From Lomentospora prolificans (taxonomy: Eukaryota; Ascomycota; Sordariomycetes; Microascales; Microascaceae), in NCBI GenBank assembly GCA_029532625.1, contig JARFXM010000008.1:2542001-2606000 (forward strand): a stretch of DNA of 64,000 nt. Direction: 5' to 3'. Positions 32,115 to 44,875 of this stretch are shown here, piece after piece. A program made the position numbers and the translations under genes. Within the stretch, counting starts at the first letter, position 1, and every line of letters begins with the position of its first letter. The notes under the pieces were generated by a model. The model was not told the origin of the DNA. It made no database searches and worked only from the letters and a program-made list of their open reading frames with translations.

Positions 32115-33912
32115 ATGCATTCGCCCGCCATGCAGACCCCTTCGGTCTCCGCTTCGACCTTTTCCCTCCGCCTCCACCACCCGGACGACCGCTCCGACGC
32201 TCCACTCGAGCCCCTCTCCGATGCGACCAAAGCCTTCATCATTTCCGGCATCGACAAGCGCACCGGAGCCGACCGCATCATCTGCGAATCCTGCTTCGAG
32301 CAACTCGACGAGAACCAGAGGACGAACCTCAGATCTGCCCCTTGGTCTGAGGGATGCCCGCTGTGCCAGGTCAAAGAGGATAAACCCGAGGCCTACACGA
32401 GGCCGTTTTGCGAGTTCCTGACCGAGAATCCTACCGTTTTCCATGCCGTCGATTACTTCAAGGGGAAGCTTGCTGCCGCCGGCTTCGAGGAGGTTGGTTT
32501 TCCTATACTCTGCTACGGCATATGATGCACGTGCTCTTTTTTTGGAGCTTGAACTGACGCATTACATAGCTTCCTCCGAGAGACCAATGGGTTGGCCAGA
32601 TCAAGCCTGGCGGCAAGTACTGGGTTACCCGAAACGGGAGCTCCATCATCGCCTTTTCTGTCGGTCGCGCTTACGTCCCCGGCTCCGGTGTTGCCATGAT
32701 TGCCGGGCACATTGACGCCCTGACGGCGAGGCTGCGGCCCATCAGCAAGAAGCCTAACAAGGCTGGGTATATTCAGCTCGGTGTCGCCCCGTATGCCGGG
32801 GCGCTCAACCAGACTTGGTGGGATCGTGACCTGGGCATTGGTGGAAGGGTCATTGTCAAGCACCCCGAGACTGGCAAGACCTCCGTTAAGCTTGTCAAGC
32901 TGGATTGGCCGAGTATGACTTGACTCCCCTTGTCTACGGTGGCTCTTTAGCTCTAACCCCTCATTTAGTTGCCCGTATCCCTACTGTGGCTCCCCATTTC
33001 GGCGCCGGCATGATGGGCCAGAACAACAAGGAGACCCAAGCCGTCCCCATCATCGGTCTCGAGGACCGCAACCCCAGCTCCGAAGCCGAGCCTCTTGGAG
33101 GTGTTGGCTCGTTCACTAGCACCCAGCCTCCCAGGCTCGTCCAGCTCATCGCCAAAGAGCTTGGCATCGAGGAGTACTCCCAGATCCTCAACTGGGAGCT
33201 CGAGCTCTTCGATTCCCAGCCCGCTCAAACCGGCGGTCTCGACCGCGAGTTCATCTTTGGCGGCCGCATCGACGACAAGCTCTGCAGCTGGCCCGCCCTC
33301 ATGGCCCTGATCTCCGCTGCCGACTCCGACTCTGACTCAGGCATCAAGCTCGTCGCCCTCTTCGACGATGAGGAAATCGGCTCCCTCCTCCGCCAAGGCG
33401 CCCGCGGAAACTTCCTCCCCATCGTCATCGAACGCACCGTCGAAGCCCTCTGCGCCTCCTCCCGCACCCCGTTCGGCCCTGGCGTCGTCGGCCAAACCTA
33501 CGCCCGCTCCTTCCTCGCCTCTGCCGACGTCACCCACGCCGGAAACCCAAACTTCCTCAACCTTTACCTCGACGAGCATATCCCCCGCCTCAACGTCGGC
33601 GTCGCCATCTGCGCCGACAGCAACGGCCACATGACCACCGACGCCGTCTCCACCGCCATCCTCCAGCGCATCGCCGCCCTCGAGGGCTGCGAGACCCAAA
33701 TCTTCCAGATCAGGAACGATACCAGGAGCGGCGGCACCGTCGGGCCCATGCTCTCTAGCGCCATGGGCGTCAAGGCTGCCGATTTGGGACTACCGCAGCT
33801 GAGCATGCATTCCGTTCGCGCGACGACGGGCGCCTTGGATCCGGGCTTGGGCGTTAGGTTCTTTAGGGCCTTTTTGGATCGGTGGGAGCAGGTGGAGGCG
33901 GAGTGGCATTGA
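32115..33912 (+). CDS. ape1: M18-family aspartyl aminopeptidase, vacuolar Ape1 (LAP4) type
   Basis: Exons 32115-32492, 32570-32912 and 32969-33912 give 554 residues. The first intron has an unusual GTTGGT donor but a CTGAC branch site; the second starts GTATGA. A second in-frame ATG at 32130 has the better initiation context. M18 features: ENPTVFHAVDYF, WVTRNGSSIIAF, metal ligands AGHIDAL, QLGVAPYAG, WWDRDLGIGGR, RIPTVAPHFG, RIDDKLCSW, FDDEEIGS, and the last His in LSMHSVRATTG. The HIDAL, DRDLGIGGR and LAPHFG-type wording is closer to yeast vacuolar Ape1 than to the cytosolic DNPEP type. The N-terminal 100 residues are odd: instead of a simple propeptide they carry CESC and CPLC separated by 20 residues, a possible zinc site. 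The enzyme removes N-terminal residues in the vacuole if Ape1-like. Confidence 0.93.
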
Positions 33913-34310
33913 GCGGTTGAAGACTTGAAGACGAGGAGGGATGCTGTACTGTGGACTTTTTCGAACCACGTTTCTGCATATCTGGTGCGAACTGGAAGGG
34001 ATGCGATTTCATTGCATTGGCTTGTAGTGAGGCAAGCTTTCAAATTTACGCAAATGTAAGAAGAATAGAAGTAGATGCATAACGTCTTTTAAAGGGGGGG
34101 AGGGGTTTTCCCAAATATCTAGAACCCAATGTACCCAACGATATTATAACACAACGCTTTTTGTGATGCCAATGACCATTCCCTCCCAGACCATGATGCA
34201 ATAACTATTACCCGCCTTCGACCTGTCTCTCTCGGCCGTCCACTCATTATTGTTGTCCAACGTATATATATATATCCCCATTAACCGCAGCCGCATGTAC
34301 CAGATGCACC
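33913..34310. other. Intergenic region between convergent genes
   Basis: The aminopeptidase and the SPX-EXS gene converge here. A short TATATATAT run sits at 34264-34272. It holds the two 3' UTRs; no other feature is visible. Confidence 0.6.
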
Positions 34311-37300
34311 TTACCTGGCCCCATGACTATTGCTTTCGTTGTCCGTCCCCGAAGAACCTCTCGAAACCATCCCAGCACCATCGTCATCTTCCTCGTCACT
34401 CGGCTCGTCTTCCTCCTCATCCACAGCCGGCACAGCCTCCACCTTTCTCCTCTTCTCAAAGTCTTGCGTATGGGCCGCCGCCAAGATTTTGGAGAAGGAC
34501 CTAGTAGTGTCGGTCCTGTGCGCCCAACCAGGCTTGGCCACGACCTCCTCATCCGCGGCACCCTCGGAGGCCACGAGAGGCGTGGCGCCGAGCTCGGCCG
34601 TGTCGGCGGTTCCGGGCCTGGGCTCCTCGTCGACGGCGGTTTCGAAGTGGTAGGGGAGAGGCACGTCGCGGGAGGCCTTGTACTGGGCGACGTTGGCGCA
34701 GTGTTCGTTCTCGACTCGGATGAGGGCCCACATGCCGCGGCGGACGACCTCGAAGAGGGCGACGGTGAAGGAGACGACGGTGGAGTGCTGCGTGTTGTGG
34801 GTGTAAATGGCGATGCCGACCCAGGAGAAGCGGAGGATGGGGTCGAGGACCATGATGACGTAGTAGACCCAGCGGGATTTGAGAGCCGTTATGTCGCGGA
34901 GGAGCCAGGTGTGGGCGTGGGGTTGGAGGAGGGAGAAGTCCATGAACAAGTCCCAGACGGCTGTTTTGCGATGCTTGTTAGCACCGATGTTCTCGAGAGA
35001 GGAGAGCGAAAGAAAAGGACTTACAGCAGTAGACAGAGTTGATGAGGGAGAATGTGATGAAGGCTGCCAACGTAGATTTGGAGGGAGAGATGCGGTAAAG
35101 GGAGAGCGTCACAGCCGCGACGATGGACATGGTGTACTTTCCACCGTTGACTAGGTGCGGGAAGACGTTCTTGGTGTCGTAGTAACGGCGGAGGCACTGC
35201 AAGAAACGCCAGATGGGAGGTAGCGCGGCAAAGAAGCCGAGGAGGCGCGAGTGGTTAGAGTTGCACTGCACAGGGTTGTTCCAGTGGTTGGCATAGAGGC
35301 AAAAGAAGAGCGCAACGTTCTATTGTTTTTGTCAGGAGGAATGTTTTTCACCACCAGACAATTTGAAAAGGGGGAAACTTACGCAAGTGGCGTATGTGAG
35401 GGAGCAATACATGTCGCCAAGGAAGAAGTCACGAAACTCGACAGGATAGAGACCTGCTAGGAGTAGCCTCCACTATAACCCAAGTTAGGATCTCGTCGAT
35501 GGGGATGGACGTCGTCGGTGGGCTGCTGCTTGCTTACATGAGAATACACAAACCAATTGCGGCTCTTAGCCATGAATATACGCAACGGCATGAATATAAT
35601 GAGCGCCGAGATGACAATCAACACCACAGGATAGTATATATACATATCCGGCGACCCATATTGGCTGAAATTCAACCAAATGAACATGCCAAATAGAAAG
35701 GTAAAGAAGCTCGGAAACTCGGACAATTGCTTCCAATCAAGCTGATGCCGGGGGTCAAACTCAAAAATGAAAGGGTAGTTGATCTTGTTCTTGTGCCAGA
35801 AGCGGCAATCGATGCAGAACATGATGAAGAGGAGGAGCATGAGGAAGTAACCCCCGTAGATCTGCATTACGTAGCTCGTCTGCTGCTTTAGCGTAAAGTC
35901 AGTATCGCCATCTAAAAGGAGCTTCGTGCCAAACGTGAGTCCCTGGATGGAGAAGACGAGGCCGGTACCGAGAAGCAGACCGCTGCGAAAGGCGCTGCCG
36001 GACTGGTCACCTTTGGGCTTGGCGAGGCTGCGGAGCTTGCCTGCCGCGACCTTGCGGTTACCCTTTTCGAAGTAACGAGCGTATATGTCTTCGACAGTCT
36101 GGATGTAGCCTTCGAGGACATCACTCGTGACGAAGTATGAGTTATTGACTTTTTCGTTTAGGTATCTGTAGGGTGGGCGTGCGTGGACGGCCTTGTCATA
36201 TTTCTTGTTGAGCTTGCGGAACGCGGTTCGATTGAGGAGAGCGTATGACTTGAGTAATTCGAGGCCACGGTAAAACTCCTGCAGGGCAAGCTTGAGCTTG
36301 CGCTTCGCCGATCTGTAGGGCACAGCACGGTCATCGGGACGGCGGATGTAATCTCGCCGAGCATCAGCGGCCTGCGATTGGGGCCCAAAGTTGGGTGTTT
36401 GGGCCATCTTCTGAAGAGCCTTGGAATTGGGGCCCGGGCCGAGAATTTTAGATTTTAAAGGCTTCATCCACTTTGGTTGACCGAACCCCAGCAGGTGATC
36501 TCCCGCTTCGTCGTGGCCCTGCGAATTTCGCTTCGACCCCGTCTTATCCTTGGACTTGGCCTGCGCCAATTCGTGAATGCGCCGGTTGCGCATCTCGTGC
36601 AGCTGTTCGCGCAGAATCGTTAGACGCTTCCCGGCTTGGTCTTCCTTGAAGCGGTAGAACTTTTCTACTTTTTCGAGCTCGGAATCAAGGAAGTCGTGGA
36701 ACTCTTGTTGCTTCTCGCGTACGAGGTCTAGGTTCTGTAGAGAGATGCCGGCCGGAGATCGGCCAGGACGTTGTCTGATGGATGATGTGGAAAATAGGCG
36801 CTGTAGCGGGTGAGGCGAAGGAGTAGCGGCAACAGTAGCTGGAGTAGCTGCATAGCCGCCAGATGCGGGTGAAGGTTCGGGGCCCGGACGATTGATGGAG
36901 CCGGTGGACCGGGTGCGCCATAGAGACGCAGACCACGTACTTGCACCAGCTAACGGACCGGTCTTCCTCCACTTGCCTCCGTCCTCAACAACTGAGCTGG
37001 GCGTCTCAAAAGCTTCCTTGAGCGCGGGAGCCGGGAGCTCAAAAGCATTGGAGCTCTCACCTTCGAGGGCAGGGGACATATAACCTGGGCTTGGTACAAA
37101 GCTTCCATACCGCATGCCATGTGTCGTGGAGTCGGCTAGGTAATCGCTCTCGTTCGGGCGTCGCATGGGAGCCGGTCGTGCGACGGGACGCGCCCGGGGG
37201 GTACCTTTTGGTGAAACCTCATCGCTTTCGCCCTCGCCTTCGGAGATGGTGGGGTCGATTGGTGTAGGTATAGGCGTGCGCTGTGTGCGGGTGTGAGGCA

Positions 37301-37547
37301 CAGTCCCTGGGCTACGGCCTTGCCGGTAATTAAAGGAGCGAGGGGTAGAGTTGGCGCGGTTTATGGCCTTGGTGACGGCCTTGATGTGCTTCTTGCCGAG
37401 TTTGTAGTTGAGATATTTGACTCGCCATTCTGCGGAAGATGGTGTTAGTAGTAAACTCGGCCAAGATGGCACACTGTATTGGCGAATGTGAGGGAAGCCT
37501 GCCGTACCTGGAACGAGCTCGCGTTCGAGCTCTTTAGCGAATTTCAT
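34311..37547 (-). CDS. SYG1: SPX-EXS phosphate exporter, SYG1/XPR1 family
   Basis: Five exons: 37547-37508, 37429-35538, 35472-35383, 35319-35025 and 34960-34311, giving 988 residues; the introns are 63-78 bp and most show CTAAC or CTGAC branch sites. The first exon codes only MKFAKELERELVP and splices to EWRVKYLNYKLGKKHIK, the start of the SPX domain. SPX is spread out by disordered inserts: a helix near 240-290 (EFHDFLDSELEKVEKFY) and a Lys-rich helix near 375-415 (FRKLNKKYDKAV) that binds inositol pyrophosphate in this family. Membrane segments run from about 490 to 870, with the EXS domain (RLLLAGLYPVEFRDFFLGDM, VYCSVWDLFMDFSLLQP, IRVENEHCANV). An acidic, probably disordered tail follows. 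Members export phosphate or signal phosphate status at Golgi or plasma membrane. Confidence 0.95.
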
Positions 37548-40500
37548 GACAGAAGTTGAGCTGAAAAGTGTTGTGCCCTCTAATCCCCTTCAAGACAGCC
37601 GCCCCTCTAGTAGCAATTCAGTAGAAAAGTCATGGATCAGCTGTATGAGACATAACTAATAGGGAGAGAAACAAGTAGAAAGAGTGACAGTAGTAGGTAA
37701 AGCCAAGGATTGAAATTTATTGGACGGGAGACGCGCGACGTCGGTATATATCTACAAGTAGGGCCAAGGTGAGACGGCGAAAACGAAGGGAGGCGGAAAA
37801 GACGGGGAAAATTCCTTTTAAAAAAAACAAAAGCGACGCAGTTTTTTAATATAGCAAGCGCACAGAGTGGCGGCCTGTGAAGTTGCTGGGATGGAGAAGG
37901 ACGTGCGATTGCATGACAGGATTGGACCCTACTGGCAAGGTTCTGGTCCAGGGTACAATGTACTAAGTCTTGGTTGGCAGCCAGGCGGGTTACTTCCGAG
38001 GTCGAGGTGCATTGCCAGGCAAGGCATGCAGCCCAAGTACTCCGACGCGGAGTGGGTATTTTTCGCACGAGGTGACGCGAGATGTCCGGTTCGTTCCCAA
38101 AAGTCCGCTTCTGGACTAGTCTGTTCCTGGCGTAATAGCCGTCACTCGCCAGCGTCGAAGGCGACGTTCGATCGCGGAATCAAGGAGTATGCTCTGCTCC
38201 AAGGCTCGTGTCTAGACTAGAAGACAAAAGCAGTGGGGGAAAGCTACCGGAGGGTCATTGATACAGTTAGGAAAGAGAAAAAAGTACGAAACATAGCTTG
38301 AGCCGTATGAGTGGCTTTCCATCCGATTTATTGCTCGTCTGGAAAGTGCATCCCTTGCTTATTGCAGCGGGGAACAGTTGCTGCCGGGATGGACTGCCAG
38401 GCTTCTGCGCCATCCATGGGTGTCTTGAACCCTGGCAGGCGAGGACACACGGCTCATCTCCGTTGGAACCCCCTGTCACCAAACGCTAAGACCGACGACG
38501 TAATTTTGTCGGAATTCAAACCTGTCCATATGTCGACAAAACGGGAAAGCGGTCATGAGAGTAAATCCGATATTGCTGCGTCTGGTATGAGGCGTGGGGC
38601 GTGGGGCATGCTCCAGAAGATCAGGCAATCTTGCAATGTGATCGAAGTCCCACGACAGCTTGGAATACCACTCTAGCCACCACTACGACGGGCAGTATTT
38701 GGTCGGCGGTCGTGTTTGTTGGTGGGTCAGTCCCCGGCCTGCTGCTGTTCATAAAGCATGTTATGCACATAATGCGTTTATGTCTAGTATTCCCGGGTGT
38801 GAATACGGCTAGTTCGTCTTGCCATGATCGGCGCTCAGCCGGAGAGTCGGTGCCGGGGCGGGTTTTTACATTTGCATTACGTTGTGGCATTGAACTCAAG
38901 GTGGCCGCCAGCATCCAGAGATCAGGTTGTTGGGTCTGCGCTACGGGGGTACGGGCCTGCTGGGATCCGGCAGGTATTGCCAGCCAGCCAGCCAGCCAGC
39001 TAGCCAGCAAGCCGGACCATCTCAGCCCTCCCATCGGCGCTAGCGCCTGGCTCTGCCACTACTGCTGGCTGGCTGCGCTTTGTGCTGGCCTGATGTCACT
39101 TGCCTCCACTGTCTTTGAAAGTCTGCTAGAAAGGTCACGGGCGATTTTGGCCCTTCTACCGGCTGGCCCAGCTTCTTGTTTTTCTCGTCGCCGCCGCTGG
39201 CTTCTTCCTTCCCTTGCTTCTTCCTTCCCTGCGTGGGGTACGAGAGCGGGGCAGTTGATCACGACCCCTCCTAAACGAGGAAGGGGGAACCCGCACCTGG
39301 CTGGTCATAACAGCCCAATGGTAGCTTGTGGCGTTCTGTTATCATCTCCCCCTTTTTTTTTTTTTTTGGTTGCAGAACACGGAATTCAGGCCAGACTTGG
39401 CAATCATAGGTCAATTTTACTTTTTCTTTTTCTGCATCACATCCACCGGCTCAGTACCACGAGCCCTCCACGTATCCCTGCCTGCGATTACCAATAGTGG
39501 ATACTAGGTATTAGGGAGGTGCTTGAGAAGAATGGATGCCTCACCTGTCGGGGTTTCCGCTGAAGTGATAAGGTCAGGTAGCCTGGCAGTCCCGTGGGAA
39601 CGGGCGCGGGAAACAATTCGGGTATTTTCTTACCATAAAGCGCCTCTTCATTGCGTTGAACCGCTCTTCGGAAGTTGTCGTCAAATCAGAATCATGCGGC
39701 TTGCATGGGAATCGCTTGCATTGCGTCGAGAAGCGTCAGGATCTAGGGATAGTACAAGACAGCACCTTTTATGCTTATTACTCGCCAGCGCAATCTAATG
39801 ATCGGCGACTGCTGGCTGGGGCAAATCCTTCCCGACACTGTAGCCTTCCTGGGCCCTGGACTCCCTGTTCTTGGCACTACCAATGGCGCAATCCTAATAA
39901 TGTTATCAATCTCACACTCACCGCTGGCAGTGTTACGAGGTTATGGTGCCTTCGTAAACATTGAGGAGCAAGAAAAGAAGCCAACTTGTGCGAGAATATT
40001 TATCAATCCGCCTCCTCGCATTCGAGCCCAAACACATAAGACATACCAATCCGTAAGGTACCAATAGAAGGGCTGAGACGAAAAAGCAGTGGCTACCGGA
40101 ACCACGGCATCATGGCAGCTCGAAAATATGTACCACGTGCAGTGGAGACTGAGGATGAGTCTCAAAAGAATTAAACCCGAGAAAATGGCGCCAAAGAGCA
40201 CCGAAAAGCAAGCCTCTAAGACGAGCATTACATCCTCGACGACGTGCGCTTTTGCGACGTTCCGACACCTAGATCGACTCAGGTTGATGACGACTCGGAT
40301 GCTAAATCTCCGTTGTCTCCAGCGTCCTTGTCGTCTAGACGCCAGACGCCGCACCGCTCAGCGGGCACATGAAAATAGCCGGGAATCATCATAGCGCGAG
40401 CTTACCATTCACGGTCGACCAGCGTAACATTATTCCAGTGAGGCAGAACTCCGAGTCCTCCAGGATCGACCCCATGTTTATCTCTCAACAGCCCCAACAG

Positions 40501-43500
40501 CCCGCGCACATATTAATGAAGACGACAGCTCTTCTTTACTTTTACTCGTAGGCGCATGAATTTCCGACTCGCTAGCTCAATATATTATCCGACCGGATGG
40601 CGGCTCTGCTCTACGACCACGTAGGCACCCTCTTACCTTCATCCCCCAACCTGTCCCTTAAATCAGTCCACGCCCTGGACCCCAAGCTCACCTGTTTTGA
40701 AGGGCCCAGCTATCCCGCAGCCTCATTGCGCTTGCAGGCGTGGATCACCACGAAACGGGTTCGCATGGAACATGACGCCGCGCGAGTATACCATAAACAC
40801 ACGAACGCACGACGTTACACCGAGGAACTGTCACATTCGAGTAAAGTCTGCTACTAGGCCAAAGCAGCAACTGACCCTAACCACCGCCCAAAAAAGCTTT
40901 GGCGCCGATTCTATTACCATGATGTAAGGGTATTAATCATTCATGGAACAAAAAGACGTTCCTTGCATGCAATTCCACATCCCATCTCCTCTAACGCTGA
41001 GTTTCGTACCGTTTGTGGCTATTCATCTGACAGTGAAGTCGACAGGGCTGTTGCATTTTACTCGGGCAGCGCTGGCTACTCAAAAAGCATCAATTAGGCT
41101 TTAGGATTGGGCGCCGCAGTTGTAAGGTTGTTACCAATGGCTGCATTTACACAGCCGGCCAAGCATTTCCGCACGCAAGAGTGGCCAAGGCTTTTGATAT
41201 TGGCGGCGGAGACAGGATCAACACTTCAACCCCTCCGCAAAGCTCACTTGCTTTTTCGTTCCCTCCCTGCTTTTCTGGAATCTCCTTGGAAAAGACGCTA
41301 CCCAGTGTGAACGTAGAATGTTGTGTACAGGCTAAGCAAAAGCAAGACTATGTGGCAGGCAGTGCTAAGCTTATGCATTTGAGCATGACCATGGTGCTCC
41401 TTGTTGAGCTCAGCATAGGTGAGGCTCACTTAAATGTACGGCAACACAGAATGAAGTGAGCTGGCTCCACATGGCTTCAGCTGTAGAGTAAGATACGGTA
41501 CCATTGGAACGAGAGAACTTCAGCGAGTCCGTCTGCTGCGCCTAGGCTACTGTTTGATTTACTTTAGTGATGGTCGAGTGGTGAGCTTACATTTTCGGGG
41601 GGAATTAGGTTGGATGATGCGAATTCGGAGTACCAGACATACACTCCCGAGCTGAAGATATCAGATAGGCTCGTCTTTCGGTCTTTGGCCGCCGAGCCTG
41701 GCTATGCCAATTCCCGCAACTGGCATGCCTACACCGAACTGGACTTGAGGTTCACTTTTTGATTGGGTGGCTTCGGCTGTTCCCTAGTCCGGGACGATGG
41801 AAACAATCAAAACGGGCTCATGTCCGAAAGTGTTGAAGCCGTGAATGACTCGTGGGAGGTGCAACTTGGAGGCACCAGGAAGTTTCAAAAGATATTTACT
41901 GCCAAAGTTGGTGCGATTGCGACGAGCAGCCAACCCCAACTTTCTTGGCTCTGTGACTCGAGGACCTATCAAAGAAGGAAGTCCAGGGAGCAGAGATAAG
42001 AGCGTATGATATGAGGCTGTAAAATATGACTACGGCCGAATTATTACAAAGGCTGTGTCGATCGATTTCATTGATTCGATGGTTCCGCAATCGTACCTTC
42101 GTATATAGCGCCGGAAGCCCTTAGCAAAAAGCAAAGCCGACAGTCTGAAGCAAGATCTCTCTCATCACCGTCCGGGCTCTGCTCTGTTCAGGAGATGACC
42201 GCTGTATCAATGACAGTTCACATCTGGCCATTAGCCAGAGCCAGCAGCTCCGTAGCCACGAACCACCCCGCATAGATGCATTCAAAGTTTGCATGCTGTC
42301 GGATTCAGAAGCAAGGACCCAGTTTTCCCAGTCAATGATACGTGAGTGCGTTTCCGGCAAAGTTTCGCCCCCCCCGCACAGGATGGTAGTGCCAGCATGG
42401 CGTGGGCTTGCGGGGTTTAAAAAGACCGATGGGAAATCCCCCGATTGCTCGCATTGCATGACAATGGGTCATGGCCAAGCGAGAAGCAACGGCGTAAAGA
42501 GGCTTGGAATCCGCCGGGGCGTCCACGGGGGGGTACTGGCATGAGAGTGAGAGCTGGCTGGAGCAAGAGAGAACCAAGGGTCCAAGTTTGCAGCCGGCGC
42601 CGACCAAAACAATCGACAACTTGACTTGATACGACAGCTGTACCAAGACGAGCAGGAGCGGGGCAACGAGACACCCAGTAGTAGTACATAATATCGGTCG
42701 GCTCACGATGGGCTCGCCTGGCGTGGGACGGACGGGGCAACTCGTCAAAGTGGGAATAGCGGCACGGCAGAATCCAGGGAATTACACTCAGACAGGCAAG
42801 TGGGGTTTGAAATGAGAGCCGGGTGGATCTCGGAATGGATCTTCTCGAACGCAGCTCATCCTATTGCCTCTATATCTCGAGTCCTGGGTTCTTGTTTCTA
42901 TTCAACATAGCTCGATGGCCCAGAAAGACGACAATCGACCAGGGGCAGGGAGGTAGCCAAGTAATTAGTGCTGCTCTATTTGTCGAAGCTTACACTGACG
43001 TCGAATGAAGAGTTGTCGTACTGGGCCGATGACGACTGAGCTTCCGACTCAGGTCCGGCCCAATATAGCCCCGTCAAGGCTAGATCTGCCTCAACCCCGC
43101 AATCCATCGTTCTCCCTAAGCTCGCTCAACTTACTTGCTGGAGATTCAGTCCAGAAGCGGGTTGGCATGTGGTTCGCACCCACCAATGCAAAACAAAACC
43201 CCGCGCTTCGCTCCCGGTCTTCTCCTCATCTCATGCTGCGTGCGTGCGTGCGTGCGCTCCGTTTAACGGACCTCTGCACACCTTCTCGTCTTATGCGTTC
43301 CCATTGGAACGTGAGGGGACAAAAACTCTCTGGTCCGAGTCCTTTTTGTTTCTCCACTTTAGCTAGATCGTAGTCTCTTCCCTTTTCCAATTGAAAATTT
43401 TATACTTTCCATTCCTCCCTCCTCTTTCCCCTCCAAACAAGTCTTCACATCCGGAGCACACATAGCAAGCTCCCTCCCTTCGTCTAGAGCTTTCCCGCCT

Positions 43501-43529
43501 CTCTCATAACCACCAGCACACCCGTCGTA
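37548..43529. other. Gene-poor region, 6 kb
   Basis: No frame shows a recognisable domain; the longest (38601-39497, + strand, 298 codons) crosses simple repeats and has ordinary Cys/Trp/Arg-rich random composition. It has tetranucleotide (CCAG)n at 38979-39008, a T tract at 39351-39367 and a small perfect hairpin ACTCCG-ACG-CGGAGT near 38039-38053. The last few hundred bases (about 43170-43529) become pyrimidine-rich and probably form the promoter and leader of the MetE-like gene. Confidence 0.5.
38979..39008. repeat. Tetranucleotide repeat (CCAG)n
   Basis: About six CCAG units in tandem with one CTAG variant. It lies in intergenic DNA and resembles dispersed CTGGC/GCCAG-rich patches elsewhere in the window. 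Confidence 0.85.
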
Positions 43530-44875
43530 ATGGCCGGTCATCTCCACTCCGCCCCGCCCTTCAGGGCCGAGCACATGGGCTCTCTTCTCCGCCCGCAAAA
43601 CCTCCTCGATGTGCGTGCGTCGATCCGCGAAAAGAAGCTCTCCGAAGAGGAAGCCGGGCTTCCCAGCGCCGAGCGCGCCGCCATCGGCGACGTGGTCAAG
43701 AAGCAGCGCGACCTCGGTTTCAAGGGCGTGACCGACGGCGAGTTCGTGCGCACCCGTTTCTGGGGCCTCACCTGGGACGAGTTCGAGGGCACCACCCGCC
43801 TTGAGGACGCCGACGCCTCCATGTTCCGCCTGTACCATCCTGACGTGGTTAGCCTGATTGAGCAGGACCGCAAGGTGATGCCGGGCGACTCGGTCATTGC
43901 CGGCGGGAAGCTGGCGCACAACCCGGCCAAGTCTGTGTCCAACTTGCACGAGGTGAAGCTTGTGCAGGAGTTTGTGCCCAAGGAGGAGTGGGGCAACATC
44001 AAGTTGACCATGATCACGCCGGCTTGGTTCCATATGAGGTACAAGCAGGGGAGAGCCTACACGCCTGAGGCGTATAAGAATGACGAGGAGTATTTTGCCG
44101 ATGTGGCCAAGGTGTACAAGGCGGAGCTGCAGCAGCTTTATGACGCTGGGCTTAGGAACGTGCAGTTTGATGACCCTGGCATGGCCTGTAAGTGACAATC
44201 CACAACCACACACACACACACACACATACTCTCTCTCTCTCTCTTATTTAAATTTTTTTTTTAGAGAAAAAATGGACCAAGAACAAATCTTCTAACGCAT
44301 ACCCAGACTTCTGCTCCCAAAAGTTCCGCGACGGCTGGGCAGCCGACTCCGACAACATCGGCACAGTCGAAGACCTCTTCGACGCCTACATCAAGCTCTA
44401 CAACGACTGCCTCGCAGGTCTCCCCTCCGACCTACACACGGGCATCCACCTCTGCCGGGGCAACTTCATCGGCGGCCGGCACTTTGCCGAGGGAGCCTAC
44501 GACATCATCGCCAAGAAGCTCTTTGAGAACCTTGACGTCAACACCTTCTACCTCGAGTACGACACGGAGCGGGCCGGCGGCTTCGAGCCGCTGCGCTTCC
44601 TCCCCAAGGACAAGAACGTCGTCGTCGGAATCATCAGCACCAAGCTGCCACAGCTCGAGGACAAGGAGGAGATGAAGGCCCGCGTGTACAAGGCGGCGGA
44701 CTTCATTGCCGAGGGGAGCGGGCAGACGAGGGAGGAGGCGCTCAAGAGGGTTTGCGTGAGCCCGCAGTGCGGGTTCAGCACGCATGAGAGCGGGTATCCG
44801 CTCGGGGAGGAGGAGCAGGCGGCTAAGTTGAGGCTTGTGAGGGAGATTGCTGATGAGATTTGGGGAGAGCCTTGA
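43530..44875 (+). CDS. MetE C-terminal-domain-like protein (cobalamin-independent methionine synthase family)
   Basis: Exons 43530-44187 and 44307-44875 give 408 residues. The 119 bp intron (GTAAGT donor) contains CA and CT repeats; an earlier TTTTAG would create an immediate stop, so the acceptor is ACCCAG at 44306. The protein is one UROD/MetE-like TIM barrel. Zinc-ligand positions of MetE look kept: the His-x-Cys pair in GIHLCRGNF, a Glu in FYLEYDTERAG and a Cys in VSPQCGF. AEHMGSLLRP at the start and QFDDPGMA also fit the family. It has no N-terminal MetE half, so it is not the standard fungal methionine synthase (about 765 residues). It may transfer methyl groups from or to another thiol; substrate unknown. 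Cytosolic, no targeting signal. Confidence 0.88.
44207..44244. repeat. Compound microsatellite (CA)n(CT)n inside an intron
   Basis: About ten CA and eight CT units lie in the single intron of the MetE-like gene, before a T tract and a decoy TTAG. The pyrimidine-rich repeat sits where a splice-site tract is expected. Confidence 0.85.

Noticed and set aside
31430..32350. Plus-strand open frame of 306 codons
   Set aside because: It overlaps the first exon of the aminopeptidase in another phase; the aminopeptidase frame has clear homology.
38601..39497. Plus-strand open frame of 298 codons
   Set aside because: It runs through CCAG and T-tract repeats, is Arg/Cys/Trp-rich and has no family motifs.
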